From NCBI RefSeq assembly GCF_019090165.1, contig NZ_JAHRIB010000179.1, positions 1-64,000 of the forward strand: a stretch of 64,000 nucleotides of DNA. The letters are read 5' to 3'. Origin of the DNA: Streptomyces sp. BV286. Lineage in GTDB: Bacteria > Actinomycetota > Actinomycetes > Streptomycetales > Streptomycetaceae. Under the pieces are notes generated by a model that did no database searches, was not told the origin of the DNA, and saw only the letters and a program-made list of their open reading frames with translations. Made by a program: the position numbers and the translations under genes. How positions within the stretch are numbered: the stretch's first letter is position 1; each line of letters opens with the position of its first letter. Positions 61,572 to 64,000 of this stretch are shown here, in pieces.

Positions 61572-63335
61572 TCAGCCCTTCTTCAGGACGAGTTCCGTGT
61601 TGCGGTCGCCCGGTTCGCCGCTCAGGTCCGTGCGGGCGCCCGGGGCGTTGAAGGACAGTTCCCGGTAGAGGGCGGCCAGGCCCGTCTGCGAGAGGTCCGT
61701 GAAGTCCGTGCCGTGCGGGGCGCCGGACTCGATGAGCGTGGTGAACAGGGAGACCGTGCCGTCGTGGTTGTCGGCGATCTCGATCACCCGGGCGAGCTGC
61801 GGGAAGTCGACGTGCGAGGCGGTGGAGACCTCCCAGAAGGAGCGGCCGTCCGGGGCTGAGTGCGGGGTGATGTCGTTCTTGTGGCTGTGGCCGTTCACCC
61901 AGGCCAGCACGGAGCGGTGGGCGCCGAGCACCGAGAGCACCTCGTCGCCGCCGTGCCGCCGCTCCCCCGGGTGGGCCGGGTCCTCGCGGAGGTTGCGCAT
62001 GGACTTGCTGGTGTGGTGGCTGAAGACGATGACGTGTTCCTTGTTCCTGTCGGCCGCCTTCAGCGTGCGTTCCAGCCACCGCAGCTGGGCGGTGCCGAGG
62101 GAGCCCTCGTAGTGGCCGCCCGGGTCCGTGCTGTCGAGGCTGACACCGAGGACGTCGTCGGCGATGCGGAACGTGTAGTACTGGGTCTTCGCGGCGAGGT
62201 TGGCCTGCGAGTAGCCGTGTCCGACGGGACCCACGCCCGCGTGCGCCGGGTCGAGGTGGGCCCGGAGGTACTCGGCGGGGGTGAAGGGGGCACGGCCCTC
62301 GTCCGGGGTGACCGAACGCATCTTCCGCGCCTGGGACTTGAGCATCGCCTTGAAGTCGGCGCCCTTGGGGTCGCCGCCCTTCTTGACGTTCTTCCAGATG
62401 GCGGTGCCGAGCGACTCGTCGAGCGTCATCAGCTTTCTGCCGCCGACCGCGAAGTCGGCGAAGAAGGAGTCGCCGGGCGCGTAGCAGCCGCCGGGCAGGG
62501 AGTCGTGGTTGCCGACCGTGGAGTACCAGGGCAGGTTGAGGCCGGGGCTGCGCACCTCGCGGATCGCGGCGGCGAGGAAGCCCTGGATGCGGGGGAAGCC
62601 GAGCTGCTTGTCGGCGTCGCGCAGGGCCGCGTCGGGCTGCCAGTACAGCTTGAGGTCGCTGTCCTGGACGCCCTCGTAGCGGGTGGGGTCACCGGAGTTG
62701 GGGGTGATCCGGCCGCCGCTCATCACCTTCAGGAACCAGTCCAGTTCCGTCTTGGCGTTGTTGTCGGTGTTGTCGCCGGTGGTCATCACGAAGTGCAGGG
62801 GGGACCCGGTGACGGGCGCTCCGCGCAGTGCGTTGACCCGCTCGACGAGCGAGACCGCGCCGGGCACCGACAGGGACTCCTGGGGGCGCCAGGCGCTGGC
62901 GGTCTGGGCGCGCAGGTACTCGTACCGCAGCGGATGCTGGACGTCGACCAGGTGCAGGTCGGTGAACTGCACGAACGCGGCGAGCGCGGTGCGCCGCCCG
63001 GCCCGGCCTGCCTTGGCGGCGGCGAGGTCGCCGCGGACGACGCGCGGCCAGGCGGGCCCGTCGCCGAGGCGCCGGAACCCGGAGCCCGGGCGCGGGGCCG
63101 CGACGGTCGACAGGGTGGTGCCCCGGGTGTACGGGGCCAGGGGCGCGGCCGGCGCCCTGCGGGAGACGGCGACGGGCCGGCCGTGGGTGGTGGCGGCGGT
63201 GTCGGTGGCGGCCTCGCTGGTTCCCGGGCGCAGCGCGAAGCCGATGCCCGCGGAGAGGGACACCGCCCCGGTGGCGGCCAGGAAGGCGCGGCGGTCACGA
63301 GCAGTGGCAGTGGCGACAGAGCGTATGCGCGACAT
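61572..63335 (-). CDS. TIGR03767-type secreted metallophosphoesterase
   Basis: This 587-aa protein has a Tat signal (RDRRAFLAATGAVSLSAGIGFAL). Calcineurin-type metal motifs follow in order: Asp/His in FTDLHLVDVQH, GDNTDN, GNHD in VGNHDSLPGG, HH in FSHHTSK and GHSHKN. Export through Tat suggests cofactor loading in the cytoplasm before secretion. Substrate unknown; members are found in many actinobacteria. It converges with the response regulator, with 11 bp between stops. Confidence 0.93.
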   Translation of the reverse strand: MSRIRSVATATARDRRAFLAATGAVSLSAGIGFALRPGTSEAATDTAATTHGRPVAVSRRAPAAPLAPYTRGTTLSTVAAPRPGSGFRRLGDGPAWPRVVRGDLAAAKAGRAGRRTALAAFVQFTDLHLVDVQHPLRYEYLRAQTASAWRPQESLSVPGAVSLVERVNALRGAPVTGSPLHFVMTTGDNTDNNAKTELDWFLKVMSGGRITPNSGDPTRYEGVQDSDLKLYWQPDAALRDADKQLGFPRIQGFLAAAIREVRSPGLNLPWYSTVGNHDSLPGGCYAPGDSFFADFAVGGRKLMTLDESLGTAIWKNVKKGGDPKGADFKAMLKSQARKMRSVTPDEGRAPFTPAEYLRAHLDPAHAGVGPVGHGYSQANLAAKTQYYTFRIADDVLGVSLDSTDPGGHYEGSLGTAQLRWLERTLKAADRNKEHVIVFSHHTSKSMRNLREDPAHPGERRHGGDEVLSVLGAHRSVLAWVNGHSHKNDITPHSAPDGRSFWEVSTASHVDFPQLARVIEIADNHDGTVSLFTTLIESGAPHGTDFTDLSQTGLAALYRELSFNAPGARTDLSGEPGDRNTELVLKKG

Positions 63336-63568
63336 GGCGCGGTCTCCCCGAGTGCGAACGCGTCGGCAGTGGTCGCGGGTGGTTCACTCACGCGAACTTC
63401 CCGCTCGTACTGGATCGTTGGCACTGGGGATGACCTGTGCGTTAACTCGGCAGCAACGGGCAGCGCAGATCACCGTACGTCGATCTTGGACTACCCTCCG
63501 CGTCCACCGAGCCCTCCCTGAACCGCAGGGAGGCGGTCACTCCATGTTCATCCGAGTGGGTACGGAAG

Positions 63569-64000
63569 CTATTCCTCGGCGTTTTCGGACGGTCCGGAGG
63601 GGCGCTCGGCGGGGGGCCCGGAAAGGGGACCGGAAGGGTGTCCGGAAGCCCGGGCGGGAGCCTCCGGGTGCCCGGGGTCTGCCGTCGTACGCCCGGCCGC
63701 CGGCCGCTCCCGCCACAGCGCGAGCCCGACGTCGACGAGTTCCACCCGGTCCAGGTCCGGCACCTCGTCGAGGGGGTGCCAGGCCGCCATGTCGGTGGAG
63801 CCGCCGGTCTCGTACCGGAGTTCGCCGCCGGTGACACGGGCCTCGTAGACGATCCGCAGCCCCTGGAAGTCGGCGACCGTGCCGAGGCGGCGCGGATAGG
63901 TGCGCCGGATCGAGTCGACGCCGAGCAGCGCGACGGGCTCGACGGTGTATCCGGTCTCCTCCTCGGCCTCCCGGACCACGGTGTCGTACGGGTCCTCGCC
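63569..64000 (-). CDS. Nudix hydrolase, partial (cut by window edge)
   Basis: The visible 143 residues contain the end of a Nudix box: GEDPYDTVVREAEEETGY, where REAEEETGY supplies the metal-binding Glu residues. The start lies beyond the right edge; the GTG at 63979 inside the Nudix box is not a real start. The rest of the fold follows to about residue 105, and the tail is Pro/Gly/Arg-rich. Nudix enzymes hydrolyse nucleotide diphosphate derivatives; the substrate is not predictable. Confidence 0.9.
   Translation of the reverse strand, partial: GEDPYDTVVREAEEETGYTVEPVALLGVDSIRRTYPRRLGTVADFQGLRIVYEARVTGGELRYETGGSTDMAAWHPLDEVPDLDRVELVDVGLALWRERPAAGRTTADPGHPEAPARASGHPSGPLSGPPAERPSGPSENAEE

Noticed and set aside
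1-64000. CRISPR arrays, insertion sequences, prophage or attachment sites
   Set aside because: No regularly spaced repeat-spacer array, transposase, integrase or phage structural gene was seen; the tandem 13-bp arrays have no spacers.

Overview
The window is chromosomal DNA from a high-GC actinomycete, almost certainly a Streptomyces. Codon third positions are nearly all G or C. The gene order rne - radical SAM pair - rodA/mrdA/mreDCB - ndk - folC - valS - clpX/clpP2/clpP1 - tig, followed further on by sodF and pepN, is the conserved Streptomyces core arrangement. Mycothiol-type, NarL-type and SpoIIE-type proteins fit the same lineage. No insertion sequence, prophage, CRISPR array or integrase is visible.

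Left block (1-25,080, almost all minus strand). Read in the direction of transcription, this block runs tig, clpP1-clpP2, clpX, then valS, folC, a DUF4233 membrane protein, ndk, then the cell-wall elongation cluster mreB-mreC-mreD-mrdA(PBP2)-rodA. After that come a CYTH-CHAD protein, a B12-binding radical SAM protein, a tryptophan-rich repeat protein, the DUF2344 partner of the radical SAM protein, and the 5' part of rne. The only plus-strand gene is a Pro/Gly/Tyr/Gln-rich single-pass membrane protein at 19,311.

Middle block (25,269-43,785). Two tRNA genes (Pro-TGG and Gly-TCC, both with encoded CCA) are followed by singly transcribed housekeeping and accessory genes: a hydrolase, a tiny membrane protein, an acyltransferase-3 protein, an ABC exporter operon ending in a small HD hydrolase, a KefB-type antiporter, a SpoIIE phosphatase, an Eis-type acetyltransferase, an Nei-type glycosylase, rpiB, an amino-acid permease, a Ser/Thr kinase and, divergent from it, an LPKTG cell-wall anchored protein.

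Right block (43,960-64,000). This holds bioY, a sulfur-scavenging operon (27-residue leader peptide, ABC transporter, flavin monooxygenase, TauD-type dioxygenase), a second amino-acid permease, sodF preceded by a perfect Nur box, a small Cys-rich protein, a mycothiol-nitroreductase-like DsbA protein, pepN, an AbiEi/nuclease-like protein, a secreted serine hydrolase, a two-component system, a Tat-exported metallophosphoesterase and the end of a Nudix gene.

Points most worth a second look: the leader peptide with 13-bp repeats downstream of it; the Trp-periodic protein lying between the two radical SAM partner genes; an apparent AUC start codon on the antiporter; the small HD protein that resembles a stand-alone (p)ppGpp hydrolase; a 26-30 codon remnant of a BBE-type oxidase; a perfect 30-bp palindrome upstream of mreB; and several copies of a Streptomyces intergenic repeat used as terminators.
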